Below are positions 50,911 to 62,640 of a stretch of DNA of 64,000 bases, in pieces. The position numbers were made by a program, and so were the translations under genes. The stretch covers positions 20,545,501 through 20,609,500 of the forward strand of contig NC_079878.1 of NCBI RefSeq assembly GCF_029227915.1. Reading direction: 5' to 3'. The first letter of the stretch is position 1, and each line of letters starts with the position of its first letter. The stretch is from Hydractinia symbiolongicarpus (taxonomy: Eukaryota > Cnidaria > Hydrozoa > Anthoathecata > Hydractiniidae). Under the pieces are notes generated by a model that did no database searches, was not told where the DNA came from, and was given only the letters and a program-made list of their open reading frames with translations.

Positions 50911-51443
50911 TCAAATGGGAGCTTTAATAGGACCCCTTCGTGGGATCCTTGTTGATTCTTGGGTAAATAATTGAAAATTTAGTTGCTTTTCGCCGACTAA
51001 AGTATAATACATTTATAAATTCTCCATTTTTTACAACTAATGTCCACTAAATATCTGAGGCAAAAAAGGCGGCAAAAAGGCGGCAAAACATTTAGTTGTA
51101 AAGTCAAAATTTGGTCAATATTTATTTATTTTATTTCTACTAACAAGGTATTTCAAAAATTGTTAGTTAAGAATTCATTATCCATCAGCAAAAACTTGTA
51201 TTGGATTAGTTACTTAGGCTAAAGTATCTTATCAACCCCAAAACGCTCTAAATCTGCCTTGTTTTAATCTCGCAATTATTTTGACCCTAAGATGTCTATC
51301 AAAAGTACAACCAAAAAACAAAAAGAGCAATGAATGTAACGACTTCATAATTTTAGAATATTTAAGAAAAATTTCTACCCCTTTTTCGTCTGCTCAAAAA
51401 ACTCTTTGATCTTTCTGATACCTTCTTTTAAACGTTATATATA

Positions 51444-51830
51444 ACTAGTCGTTGCCCGTGGAAAATCCACGGGATCGGCCGTCCTTTATATTAACCCGTC
51501 GCAACAAAGCGGATAAAAATATATCGCATTTGATATTCGTGTTTCCGTAACATCATTTTCTAACTCAGCGGGGGGTCCGCGCAGAGACAGACAGACGGAA
51601 TACGGCTATTATTATAGAGACTAGTCGTTAACCCGTGGAAAAATCCACGGGGTCGCCCAGCGCGTTCGCTCGTCCTTTAAATTTACCCGTCGCAACAAAG
51701 TGGATAAAAATATATCACATTTGATATTCGTGCGCATTCTAAAAATTTCGTGTTTCCATTACGGGACACAGCTTTTGCGGACACACAGACAGACAGACGA
51801 CGGCTATTTTTAAAGAGATAGGGATGTATT
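51444..51830. repeat. Two tandem copies of a dispersed repeat (ACTAGTCGTT-CCCGTGG family)
   Basis: Copy 1 is about 51444-51619 and copy 2 about 51620-51830. Each starts ACTAGTCGTT, has a CCCGTGG-AAAATCCACGGG hairpin, then ACCCGTCGCAACAAAG, GATAAAAATATATC, TTTGATATTCGTG, a CAGACAGACAGACG run, and ends GGCTATT...AGAGA. They look like a short non-autonomous element; the class is unknown to me. Confidence 0.8.
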
Positions 51831-52245
51831 TTACAAAGTCGGCAGCGTAATATTCTTTTTTTTTTCGTACATTTTTTAAGCTTAAAAATTCAGTGAAGTC
51901 TTAATATATTTTAAATGTGTTCGCAAATTTTGGGCAAATGTCAGCCTAAATTTTCTGACAAACTAAATTCTAATAAAGAAAAAAACGTGTAGTTTTTAAT
52001 ACTTCTGTACTAATGTGTGGATTTTTTAAGACACCATATGATTATTGTAAAGTTATTTTATGATTTCATCCTAACAAGCGAAGAAGGATGCACGAAATAA
52101 CAATACGTAAAATATGTACAATGGACGAATTCCGTGGATTTTTTTTCACAGGTTACCGAGTATTTGTTAATTACTGCCCCCAATTTAACTTTTTGTCAAT
52201 TGGGAATGATCAAATTGAAGCTTAGTTTCCAATAAAAACCACAGT

Positions 52246-52283
52246 TGTTGTGCAACATCTCTGTGTCGCTCTGTTGCACAACA
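52246..52283. repeat. Perfect 12-bp inverted repeat
   Basis: TGTTGTGCAACA at 52246-52257 and its exact inverse TGTTGCACAACA at 52272-52283. They could form a stem with a 14-nt loop. No adjoining gene suggests a role. Confidence 0.7.
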
Positions 52284-53084
52284 TGCGTGCTTCCATGCAT
52301 TAAAGCTGTGTTGTGCATCTTTTGCTTAAAAATGTTAATAGCATTAAACACCAATCTTAAAGCAAAACATTTTCTCTCTTATACTTTCTGTGAACGAAGA
52401 GAATATTATTAGATCATGACATTAACATACTGTGGACTTTCTTTATCTCGCATAATCCTCATCTGAAACACAGCCTTAAAATTACTTTGGTCCCTTGCTA
52501 GATTTTCTTCCTAAATTCTTTCTTGATTTGATTTCAAACTTACTTTATCTCCGAAAAGTTTCTTAGTCTCTTGAAAATTTAAGGTTAAGAGTCCAACATG
52601 GTGACACACGTGAAAGCTTGCACAGAATCAGATGGCATTTTCAGGTAACGTGAACAATTCACACAGACACACCAAAACAATGAAACAGAACTTATTTTTT
52701 GAATAACCTCCTCCACTATTTTGCTAACAACCTGTCGCTTTATTTTGTTAGCAACCTTCCAACATCTTTGTTAACAACCCCCTCTCCCCATTTTGTGCAT
52801 CAAAATATTCCTCACGCTGCCCCTATGTGACACCTGCCTCTTTAACCCCCACCCTTGCATCTGATCCCTGTAGACTATTGTATACAGAAAACACAAGATG
52901 GATTACAATTCGTTTTCTTATGCAAAGGCGCGTTAATCGTAAAAAGTTAACATACAAACAAAGAGTTGCCAACTAAACTGTTACAAAAAGTAACAAATAC
53001 TCTCCCAAGCCTTTTTATTTTTATCACTCTGCGTGAACGTTGAAAGACGCTGAAAAAGTTGGCATCAGGAGAATAGTATTTCTA

Positions 53085-53191
53085 CGCCGTAATTATTCGA
53101 TTTACCGTACCGGCTAACCATGCGCCTACACTCTCTGTAACCTTCAGGCAGTTATTCTCGTGGTCCGCACGATAAACGAGTAATTACGGCG
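53085..53191. mobile_element. Small MITE-like element
   Basis: CGCCGTAATTATTCGATTTA at the left end is matched at the right end by the inverse CGCCGTAATTACTCGTTTAT. The element is 107 bp with no coding capacity. Confidence 0.6.
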
Positions 53192-53262
53192 CTCGTTATC
53201 CCTAAATATAAAAAATTTCATATTAAAACACATGAAACGATGCTAGCTGGTTGAAAGGCTTT

Positions 53263-53268
53263 TTTATT
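53263..53268 (-). terminator. Poly(A) signal of the MGAT4-like gene
   Basis: AATAAA on the minus strand about 60 nt after the stop codon at 53329. Confidence 0.65.
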
Positions 53269-53328
53269 CTGATGCCTTTTTGAATGTTCCAAGTTGCAAC
53301 CCTTTTAAACGGTAAGGCTTCTTAACAA

Positions 53329-56300
53329 TTATAAGATGGCTATTTCTCTAATAATCAACCAGCGCTTTCGTTTCGAATCATCTTTACGAACCGTATCAAT
53401 ACGAAGTCGCACACATTTTACTGGTTCTTCCAATTCGCTGAACGTATGCACTACTAATGGTGTATTTATGAATTTCTTGGCGGCTTCAAATTGAGCACAA
53501 GAATCATTCGCGTAACCAACATACAACTCTGTGTCTTTTAAGGCATCATCAGGATGCTTTGCAGAGCCACTGTCAATAACAATTTTTTTTATTGAAAATT
53601 CTCTCTCAAAAACAATGTCGATGTAATCACCTTGGTTGACTTCTTTTGCCCAAAAAAGCCCTGATGTACCATATGGTAAATTTACGCTGTGCGGCAGCAC
53701 GAAGTTATCTATATTTGTGGTAACTTTAGCTAGTGGATTCCCCTTCTTTGACTGGTACCTTCGAAAACTTCTCTCAGGCCTACCTCCACGTAAATCCTCC
53801 AATTTGCGTCTTTGACCATCTAGGGATGAATATGCTCCCACATGTTTAAATACAGGCGGCGATATCACATTGCGTTTTTCATTACCAAACAAGAAAATAT
53901 CGTTAAATATTCGAAATAACCAGTCGACCGGCATTGTCCAAAAATAAAAACGAGTAAATCTTGCTAACTGCAGCAAATTTTCGGCTTTATACGTCATTCC
54001 TATAAATCCCCGCGTGCCAAACTCTAAAATTGACCAATCGCCTTCGTTATTTTTTTTTTCAATGTAATTCTTGATTTTCATAAAATATCCTGGTTCGGTT
54101 AAAACGTCGTCTTCTAGTTGAATGTAATATTGCGCTAAATCAGCACAGTAAAAATAAAGGAAGGAGTAATCAAGGCTTTGTTTTGATCTCCATTGGACTC
54201 GATTAGGCTTGTCGCCATACAGTAAAGGTAACGCAGCTAAATTCGGATAATAACTTTCTGGTGCCTTGATTACTTGTATGACACCAGACTCCACGTCCTT
54301 CTTAAAGTTCTCCTTTATGTCTGACACAACTTTTTGTTGATAATTTTCATCAAAATCGGCGACGAATATAACAATAATAACGTGTGTTTTTTCTTCTGGG
54401 GATAAATGTTTGAGTAAATAATTGACCGTGTCCTTTAAGTAATAGGCTTTTTTCCGATGGACAGTTGGAAGGCCAAATACAAGAAAGCCTAAAGTAAAGC
54501 ATTTTGTCATTTAATTATACAAATTAACAAAAAATGCCTGCCTTCACCTATCAAACTCTTTGACTAGGCATGACTTTGGATACACATGTGATTAAGTGAT
54601 TAAATTTTGGGACTATTCCTAACTTTTATTAAGGCTTCTGATAAAAAAATAAATTTTGGAAAAATTTTGTACTTTGCTGAAAACCGTTGACAAGTAAGAA
54701 TGTCATAAGTTGTTATATTGGGGAATATAAATATTTATTACATGTCTGTTGGTTACTAAGTGGTAACCAAGGTGTTGCTAAGGTGATATATGGGTTCTAT
54801 GGACAAAAAACGGACCAGATTGGAAGGAAATATCGATCCAGCAAATTGACGTCATTTTGGATACCAATGACGTCATTATATTGTTTTTCTTGCCTCGATT
54901 ATCTTTGAATGCCCTGTTCTACATATATGCCAAGTGTAATGACATGAGCATCAATATTTCTGGTAGAACGGGTCTTTTTATCTTCATCGTTCAAATAAGA
55001 AATTTTCTTGCCGAAATGACGTCATTTTTTATCCCAATGACGTCATTAAAATTATCTTTTTATGTGAAACACATACTTTGGTATTCAATCCACAAATCCA
55101 GCAAGAATCATTAGTAACACGCGAGAAATTAAAACGTACTGAAGAATTGGGAAAATGACCATTTTTACATGTGTGACGTCATTTCTAATCCCTATGACGT
55201 CATCAAATTATCTTTGGACCTGCATTGAGTTTGTTATAATACATTCTCCAACTGAGCCAAGTTTCATCACTTAAGCAGAAGTGGTTCAGGATTTATGGCC
55301 CGCGGGCACTTTGTTACAAGGGCCAAAAAAGCTCAGGTATAATAGGGAAGATACACAGTACGATTTTTCGTATAGGATAGGTCCTACTCGTTTTCAAAAT
55401 ACGATTTTGTTTGCTTGCGAAGGTACTCTGAGATCAAAAATGATAACTCTGCAAATGGCTTTCTAAAGAGCATGAACATGGTTGCCTTTGATCCCATAAC
55501 ACGGAAAAATATCTAGTCAGGAGGCACCCTTTAAGTACCAAAAAAACAACTAACCTTTGGATGTGCGCTTTCTTCCAAGCATTAATAAATGACGAGGCAG
55601 GAAATATTTGTTCAAATCTCTTACGGAAAGCCAAACTATAACGAGCAAACATATTGAAAAATAACAAATTCTTTCCAAAGATTGGAATTTCCACGAAGAA
55701 GAAGAAGAAGAAGAAGAAGAAGAAGAAGAAGAAGAAGAAGAAGAAGAAGAAGAAGAAGAAGAAGAAGAAGAAGAAGAAGAAGAAGAAGAAGAAGAAGAAG
55801 AAGAAGAAGAAGAAGAAGAAAATGGAGATCACAGCATACTAGCATACCTGGTTTCTTCATGGATTTTGCAATATCAGCAGCATTAACGTTTCCACGAATC
55901 GACCGAGTTATTTTTGGGGGATTTTTCTTAATGCTTTCTTCTAAACACGTAGTAGTAACATCGAAGTGTAAGAGTATTTCTAATTTATGAGTTCATAGAA
56001 GGCGTTCGAAATTCAGTTAAGTTCCAAGTTGTAAAAAAAAACCTCGTACCCAGAGTTTTTTCTATTTTTTGACAATCTCATATGTTAAGCCCTGGGGACG
56101 AGGTTGAATTAAGCAGGTATTGCACGATACTATAATTTCTTATTTCAATTTTCATGTCATTACGAGCAAATACAGTCAACCTAGCGGTATTTTTGTAAGC
56201 ACCGTTCACGGTCAAACCCTTATAAAATAACATTATTCTGAATATTTATACAGGATATAGCCACATTCAAACAATGTAATTAATGTGGGTGCTGTGTTCG

Positions 56301-59300
56301 GAATGTATACATTAAGTATACACCAGCATTACCTACCCAATTTTCCTCACATGGGATGGGTTGACCCGTAGCTGTAGTAAAGACACTTGCTAAACATGCC
56401 CGCGCTGTGGACCGAACCACGGAGCTTGTGATTACGAAGTGAACTCCATAACCACAAGGCCACGCGCCACATAGCTTACGCTTTTTGTAATTCCGCATGT
56501 GTCCGTTATATACAGCTTTACTGTACTTTACAGAAAAAGTGAATCCGTAAAAATAATGTTTGCAAATAATTTATACCTATTTTTTTTGTTCTTCGTATCT
56601 CATCAAAAATATTATCTTTTGCATAAAATGATGAAATTTCACTTGATTTTTCGTGTTGTCTATCTGTTTCTTCTTCTTCTTTCTCTTCTCCTTCTTCTTT
56701 TTCTACTACTTTTTGTGTGTCCGATTGGTGTTTAACTGGTGTTGTAACAGTCTCCACTGATTGCACATTCTGGAAATCTGTCATCTTTTGAGGACCTATA
56801 TGTAATAAAATATGCGTAAAACAAACAGAAATAGCATATTATCATTTTAATAAATTTTGCGACCTCATTTTTTAAGCAAGCCTCCTTGCAAGACAGCGCC
56901 AGAAAAAGTCGCATAACAAATTACATCTGAATAGAAATGTTTTTGACAGTATTAAAGCTAGTAACTATGAAGGGCCGTTATTTTTATTAGTGCTAGCGGT
57001 TCTAGCATATACAGGGGTCTTAGTGTTAGGTCTTAGTTACTTAGTCTTTTCAGATGGTCAGGCAAGATTGCAAACATAGATCTTATTTAGTGTTGACGAA
57101 ACAATGGTTGGGTTGTACTACACCCTACACGATTGGACTGGAAGTGATTGGGTTCTTCCCAGCAGACGTTTGGATGTAATGCACTATAAATTATAGTGCT
57201 ATGGTATAAAAACGCATCGAAAGAGACAAAAATATACCGAAAAATTGAGTCTGCAGCAACCATGTTTACCTTAAGGAAATTAATTTTCGCGAGAATTAAG
57301 TTTCTGTCAATTTTCTGCGAGTTTCTGTCAATTTTCAAAAACATTCTCACGATAAATAGTTCTCGCCCAAATTAATATCCTTAGTTTGTCTAAAGCATTC
57401 TCGATCCCCGAACCCTTTGAGCTTAAAACTTCGAAAGTACTTTTGGGGTTTATCTCAAAGAGCTCTAGGGTCGAGAATGGGCCTAAAGTGAACAAGAAGC
57501 CCTGGGGCTCTAAGAATTACCGCGCGCTACCAAAATATTTGATGAAAACCTGATAATTCGTTGTGTTATTGTGCCAAACATTCGAAGGAGTTTGGTGCAT
57601 GAACCTCTGAAGATAAAGCACACCAGTGACATTATATCTTACAACAAACGCAAACAAAACGAAACGTGTCATAATAAACTCACATTTTAAAAGAAATTGC
57701 TAACAAAAAATACAGCCTATCTCATGGTTGAAGGTTTTGCGATTGAAACGTTTATGGTCTTAAACGGCATTAGTTGACAAAAAATCAAAATTTTGATGTG
57801 ACCATCCTTTTAAGCATACTTTTTTTATTAACTGTGGCAATTTTTGTCGAAAATAAAGCAGTTTTAATTTTTGGACCAATTTTGGCCTGAAATGGCATTT
57901 AGGTGACAATATCAAAATTTTGAAGTCAACATTATGTTCAGCATACTTTTTTTGTTAACTTTGCCAATTTTTGTTGAAAATGAAGTAGTTTTAATTTTTG
58001 GACAAATTTTGGCCTAAAATGACATTTAAAGTTGCAAAAAACCAAAATTTTGATGTCACCATCATGTTCACCATACTTTTTTGTTAATTGTGCCAAAATT
58101 TGTCAAAAATAAAGTAGTTTTAATTTTTGCACCAATTTTGGCCTAAAATGACATTTAGGTAACAAGAAATCAAAATTTTCATGTCACCATCATGTTCAGC
58201 ATTCTTTATTTGTTTACTGTGCCAAATTTTGTTAAAAATAAAGTAGTTTTAATTTTTGGACCAATTTTGGCCTGAAATGACATTTAGGTAAAAGAAATCA
58301 AAATTTTGATGTCACCATCATGTTCAGCATACTTTATTTGTTAACTGTGCCAAATTTTGTCGAAAACAAATACCAATTTTGGCCTGAAACGTCAATACGA
58401 GACTTCCCAGTAGTTAAGGAGCTTGGGTACGAAGTTTACATCTGTGACGGAGGAACGTGAAATCCCAGGGTCGATTTTTTCTCAAAAAATGCTCCGAAAG
58501 AAAAAAAACGACGGTTTTAAAGAATTTCCTACGCCTTCGGGCGCGGAAATTCAACTATTTTTGTGCTCAATAATATTTTGATACATTTTTTTAGTAGAAT
58601 AAACAATGGGGCTTGTACACGAGGGAAATCAGACAAGAAATTAGCAAATAAACTAAAAGTCACAGTGAAGGAAATAAAATTATCTCAGAATTGAAGTTGA
58701 AAAATTTATTATTACACGCTAAAAAAATCCAGGTTACATACTCGTTTTAAAAAGGTTTGCATTGCTCAGAAGTAACAATGTAAAGGGTCGTTTTCTTGGC
58801 ACTCAAAAGCTTCCGCAATCATTCGCCAACCAACACAAATTTTATTTTCTAGCTACTTTAAAGCATTTGCAATTCCATTAAAACACAACTGTATCATAAT
58901 TCTTAAATACCAAGATTTTGCTGACGATAAAAAACAAACAAATCGGGTAATTTCCTCTCTATAACAGACTAACCTAGAATTTTGTTCTAAGAGAGTCCAG
59001 CCTTTAACATTTTACCACCCTCACTACTTTACAAAATGATATAGTGTCTACTCAAAGATGCCTACTCAATGGGCCACCAAGGGTAGAAAATGGACTGTTT
59101 AGATGTGAAAAGGGTGCAATTTATGTAATATAAAACTCGCATTGTGGCTTGTAGTAATTAAAAAATATTATTGCATTTTTTTTATTACACGCACTTAACT
59201 TGGCATTTAACGCTGAATCATCCAGCTTGTTTTTCACCATTATTTAGGGCACCTCCTCAATTGCTCCTCCCCACCCCTTGCCCTTTCTCCCCCACCGTTG

Positions 59301-59427
59301 ATACTAGGTTGTTAAATGAAGCATACGACTTACCGCGAAATGTTGTCAGTAGGTTTAGCGAGCATACACATATTGCTATTATTCCAACGAACCTCCAGAA
59401 TCTTGCCTCTGATCTCCCAAATGCCAT
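53329..59427 (-). CDS. MGAT4: MGAT4-family beta-1,4-N-acetylglucosaminyltransferase, type II Golgi membrane protein
   Basis: Minus-strand exons 59427-59334, 56795-56577, 55979-55848, 55635-55555 and 54488-53329, all joined in phase 1, give 561 residues, close to the usual 530-550 of the family. Exon 1 encodes a short cytosolic tail (MAFGRSEARFWR) and one membrane span (FVGIIAICVCSLNLL), as expected of a Golgi type II glycosyltransferase. Exons 2-3 are a charged stem. Exon 4 (NKYFLPRHLLML) and exon 5 (FLVFGLPTVHRKKAYY, APESYYPNL, WRSKQSLDYSFL, QLEDDV with the acidic motif at about 301-303, DWSILEFGTRGFIG) match the catalytic domain that adds beta-1,4-GlcNAc to the alpha-1,3 mannose arm of N-glycans. 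The C-terminal part (FEREFSIKKIVIDSG, KHPDDALKDTELYVG) matches the family's lectin-like domain. Exon 5 is usually called from an ATG at 54510, but the acceptor at 54489-54490 is the better start. Confidence 0.9.
54847..55202. repeat. Three pairs of TGACGTCA palindromes in MGAT4 intron 4
   Basis: TGACGTCA at 54847, 54868, 55017, 55038, 55174 and 55195. Within each pair the start-to-start distance is exactly 21 bp. The pairs are 170 and 157 bp apart, and flanking text (AATCCCAATGACGTCATTA-like) is shared. It is therefore a degenerate tandem repeat of about 160 bp that carries two CRE-type sites per unit. Protein binding is possible but unproven. Confidence 0.75.
55695..55821 (+). repeat. (GAA)n microsatellite in MGAT4 intron 3
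   Basis: About 42 uninterrupted GAA units on the plus strand, so TTC on the coding strand. The tract lies in the 212-bp intron 55636-55847, about 25 bp from the exon-3 donor and about 60 bp from the exon-4 acceptor. Confidence 0.97.
56286..56480 (-). mobile_element. tRNA-derived SINE in MGAT4 intron 2
   Basis: On the minus strand, GTGGCCTTGTGGTTATGGAG (A-box region, about 56464-56444) and GTGGTTCGGTCC (B-box, about 56422-56409) lie at tRNA-like spacing. An unrelated body runs down to about 56286. It is a different family from the copy at 436-695. Confidence 0.7.
57000..57770. other. MGAT4 intron 1, 3' part
   Basis: AT-rich intronic sequence without recognisable elements apart from the minisatellite downstream at 57775. 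Confidence 0.5.
57775..58395. repeat. Minisatellite, about five units of 120-131 bp
   Basis: Units share TTTTGGCCTGAAATGRCATTTA, AAATCAAAATTTTGATGTCACC, ATCATGTTCAGCATACTTT and TAAAGTAGTTTTAATTTTTG. They repeat near 57880, 58005, 58136, 58265 and 58377, inside MGAT4 intron 1 (56796-59333). Confidence 0.85.
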
Positions 59428-59452
59428 TTTATATAGATCTAAACATTTCTAT

Positions 59453-62400
59453 CTGGAATAAAATAGAGAATCGAATAAATTGAAATAGCAATAACAATTT
59501 TAAAAAATATTTAGCATCATCAGTGCTATGGATGTTACAATAAAATGAGATTCTTTTCACTTCTTCCCAGCAATGGGCGATCAAGAATAAATAAGAACTC
59601 AATATGGTGATAATTGGTATCCTCGCTAGCTTGGTAAAGCACGTATACATTCCCTCTTCGTTGGCTTGGCAAAGCACGTATACAATACACTGCGTGAAAA
59701 ACATAAATACAGCACAATATGCACCAATTTCCGATTAACTTTACAACTATGATAAACGGCATGATCAGCAACTAGATGAAAAAACTTCTCCCGCCCCTGG
59801 AGCCAAACGCGAGAGCTTTATAGCCTTTTTTCTGGAGAAGAAAAACCGTGAAGATGACCATTTGTTATGCCGTGCATCTTACAATAATATATTTGTAGTT
59901 TGTGTTTTCACGATTTTCGTCACAAACTCGAAGTTTGGTGGTACATGAAGAAGAAAGGATATGAAAAACATCAAACACTGTTAGCAGAAATTTGCGATGC
60001 CAATACCCACTGACGATCAAGAAAGAACCCCTGACTTTAATTCTAACTCACTGCGCATGTGCAGTCAGACCGCAAAGCATGAAAAGAAACTTAGTTTCCA
60101 GCAATCTACGATATTAGGGACCTCGCAATCAGATATGCTACAAATTATATACAACTTAAAAACTTACGTATAAGCAGAGGTAACAAAATAAAAATAAAAA
60201 ATAAAAAAGGTAATCTCTACGGTAAAACAGCAATTATCCTTTCTTATGACATCTACACTACAACATTTCTAAAGAGAAACAGTCAGTCTACTTGGCCACA
60301 TATCTGATTTCTCGTTTTATTATAATATTTATAGCACTGATGATTGTTTTCTACCGAAAAGTTTTTGCTGAATATTTTTAAAATTGTTGTCGTCTTTTCA
60401 TTTTATTCCAAAACTCAATGGCTAATTTTAACACAAAATAGAAAATTTTACAACGATTTTATAAGCTACTAAATAACAAGCAATGAAATATATTCGTGAA
60501 GTAAGCAAATTTGCCAAAAATTTTTCCACGAAAACAACTTCTCTTGAGGTATCAAAAAATATTGTGTGACGTTTTAAAGATATCGTTGTAAAGGGAACTG
60601 TGTCTTAATGCTCAAATGTAGGTTGTGTCAAATTAATTTTTAAAGGTTAAATAACCGCAAAAACCGCAATTGCAAACGTGCTTTCGAAATAACACTGTAA
60701 ATATTCTTCTCATGCTGCTCCATTGATATTGCTCAATTCACGAAAACAAAATTGCAACTTTAAGTGAGCAGAATTTAAATAGCGTTTTTAGCCAATCTGG
60801 TGGGGTTAAATTTCTAAAATCTTCTAAGGCAATCCAAACCATGGTTGGGCCTCCTGATTATCGGTTGCCATTGCTATCCATAATTGTTATGCAACTGTGT
60901 TGTAGAGTTAGAAAAAACACGCGTTTCTATTAATTTGGTAACGGTGAATGTTGTGCGACCGTTACTTGACAATTTTTATCTAAATTGAAACCAACCTTTA
61001 GTCACTATATAGACCATATGTCAATTTTAAAACTAATTTGGTCCATTCCCAGGACATTTAGAGGAATTCATATTAGGAGAAATACTCTGGTTTATGGGTA
61101 ATCTAATGTATACCTAAGAAGATGAATTTAACCATCTAGTTAAGGCCAGAGTATTCTGTGCATATTGGATGAAATGTTGAATGAAAACGATGTTAAAAGG
61201 CTTGCCATTTAACCTCTGAGGTATCTTCATCACCACGGTTGTACATCCTGATCTTGTGCTCTAAGCTCTTGTTTGACATTAAAGAAAAACATTTGAAATA
61301 ATGAACTTGAACATTCTAAATCAGCATTCGAATTACAATTCGAACGTTTAAAAAATTCGAAATGAGGGAAATTTACAAATAACAGAGAAGTCGTCTCACC
61401 AAACCAGGTCTAACATGGAAAATTTGATTTTTTTGGATCAGAAAATGTTGGATGGAATTTTTTTCTGGTATAAATCTTCATCCTATATGATTTTGTCCTT
61501 CCTATTCAAAATTTTTTAAAATTCGAAAATTGCTCAAACCAAACCGAAGCAACTTTCCATCAAACATGAAAAAAAAATCGAATGTTGGATAAAAGGTTGG
61601 ACTGGTTGGTCCAACTTTTATCGTACAGTTTTTCATGGATCAAAATAACAACCAACAACAGTTAATGAAGAAAGCAGAGATATCTTCCCATAGATTCGAG
61701 AAAAATCCTAAGATTGTTATGGTTTGCTGACCAACATTCTTTGGTTAACGTTTGTTATGTGAAATCAGACATGACAAATTGTGCCGCGTCTGCTTATTCG
61801 TTCACAGGCATTTTTGGAAAAAGGTAAAATCCATGGGAACAAGGGTGCGACATCTACTTTTATGTGTTGGTGGTAGAAGCTATAAAAAAGCTGTGAATCT
61901 ATTAAGTTGCATTATATGATTTCGTGGTATTATTATGCTGCAGCAAAAATATAATTTCAGAGTAAGTGCTTACTTTTTCTTTTAAATCTCTTTTTTTCAT
62001 GCTCTTTCTTATTCTTTCCAATTTTCTTCTTCTTTTGCTTTCCTTTTTTTGATCCTTTTATGAATTTTAAATCAATTTCAGATGCTATAAAATATTAAAC
62101 AATCAGAAACTTGACAAATTATTTTCGTTAAGTTCCTGAAAGTTTGTTTCGACAACGAATTTTGTGAACCTGCTTAAAAATTCGGTTTGTGCGATGCAAA
62201 TAATTTGCGCCAAATATCATAAAACGACATTTCATTTGAAGAAAATTAACCTAAAAACACGGAAAACGTTTTTGTGTATTTTTATGCATGTGCAGGCAAT
62301 TGCACCTGGAATATTTTCTCATCATTGCTTTTTTTTCAAAACTTTAATTTCTTAATAATTCAATATCCTAAACTTAACGCATAAACAACTATAAGCGAAT
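59453..62400. other. Region upstream of the MGAT4-like gene
   Basis: AT-rich. It begins at an acceptor-like TTATTCCAG (minus strand, ending at 59453) located 25 nt before the MGAT4 start codon. A short duplication, GCTAGCTTGGTAAAGCACGT / GTTGGCTTGGCAAAGCACGT, lies at about 59625-59690, and a small GTTGGAC...GTCCAAC hairpin at about 61595-61617. No gene can be supported. Confidence 0.5.
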
Positions 62401-62439
62401 TTCTTTGTTTACATTTTCAGCGGTCTCTGACATGGCGGG

Positions 62440-62640
62440 AATCAAGGAGACAGCTAGGAAGATTCTAGAGTTTACTGAAGAGAGATCCAGTGGATTTCTT
62501 CTCGTGGAAACCTCTTTGAGGCTTTAGACTATTATCGATTGTAGATTGATATCTCTTGATTTATGAATATTCTAAGTTGTTCTAAATAAATTTTCTCATT
62601 CTGTTTTAACGATACCTTTGCGCAAATATATAGTTTGAAA
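62440..62640 (+). repeat. Relative of the intron-1 MITE, lacking its inverted ends
   Basis: TTTGAGGCTTTAGACTATTA, TCGATTGTAGAT and later a GATACCTTTGCGC block parallel 12593-12690 of the element in mucin intron 1. The terminal inverted repeats are not seen. A short frame starting MAGIKETARKILEFTEERSS ends inside the shared part. Confidence 0.5.

Larger units (their letters stand above)
50494..53328. other. Convergent intergenic region, mucin / MGAT4
   Basis: Holds the mucin 3' UTR, a degenerate tRNA-like stretch, a tandem pair of a dispersed repeat, a perfect inverted repeat, a small MITE and the MGAT4 poly(A) signal. No supportable ORF. Confidence 0.6.

Noticed and set aside
54489-54510. 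ATG at 54510 as the start of the MGAT4-like protein
   Set aside because: It would give a protein without a membrane anchor. An acceptor at 54489-54490 joins in phase with an upstream exon that aligns to the family.
55434-55990. Poly-Lys, poly-Arg, poly-Phe and poly-Leu ORFs over the GAA tract
   Set aside because: Translation of a microsatellite in an intron.
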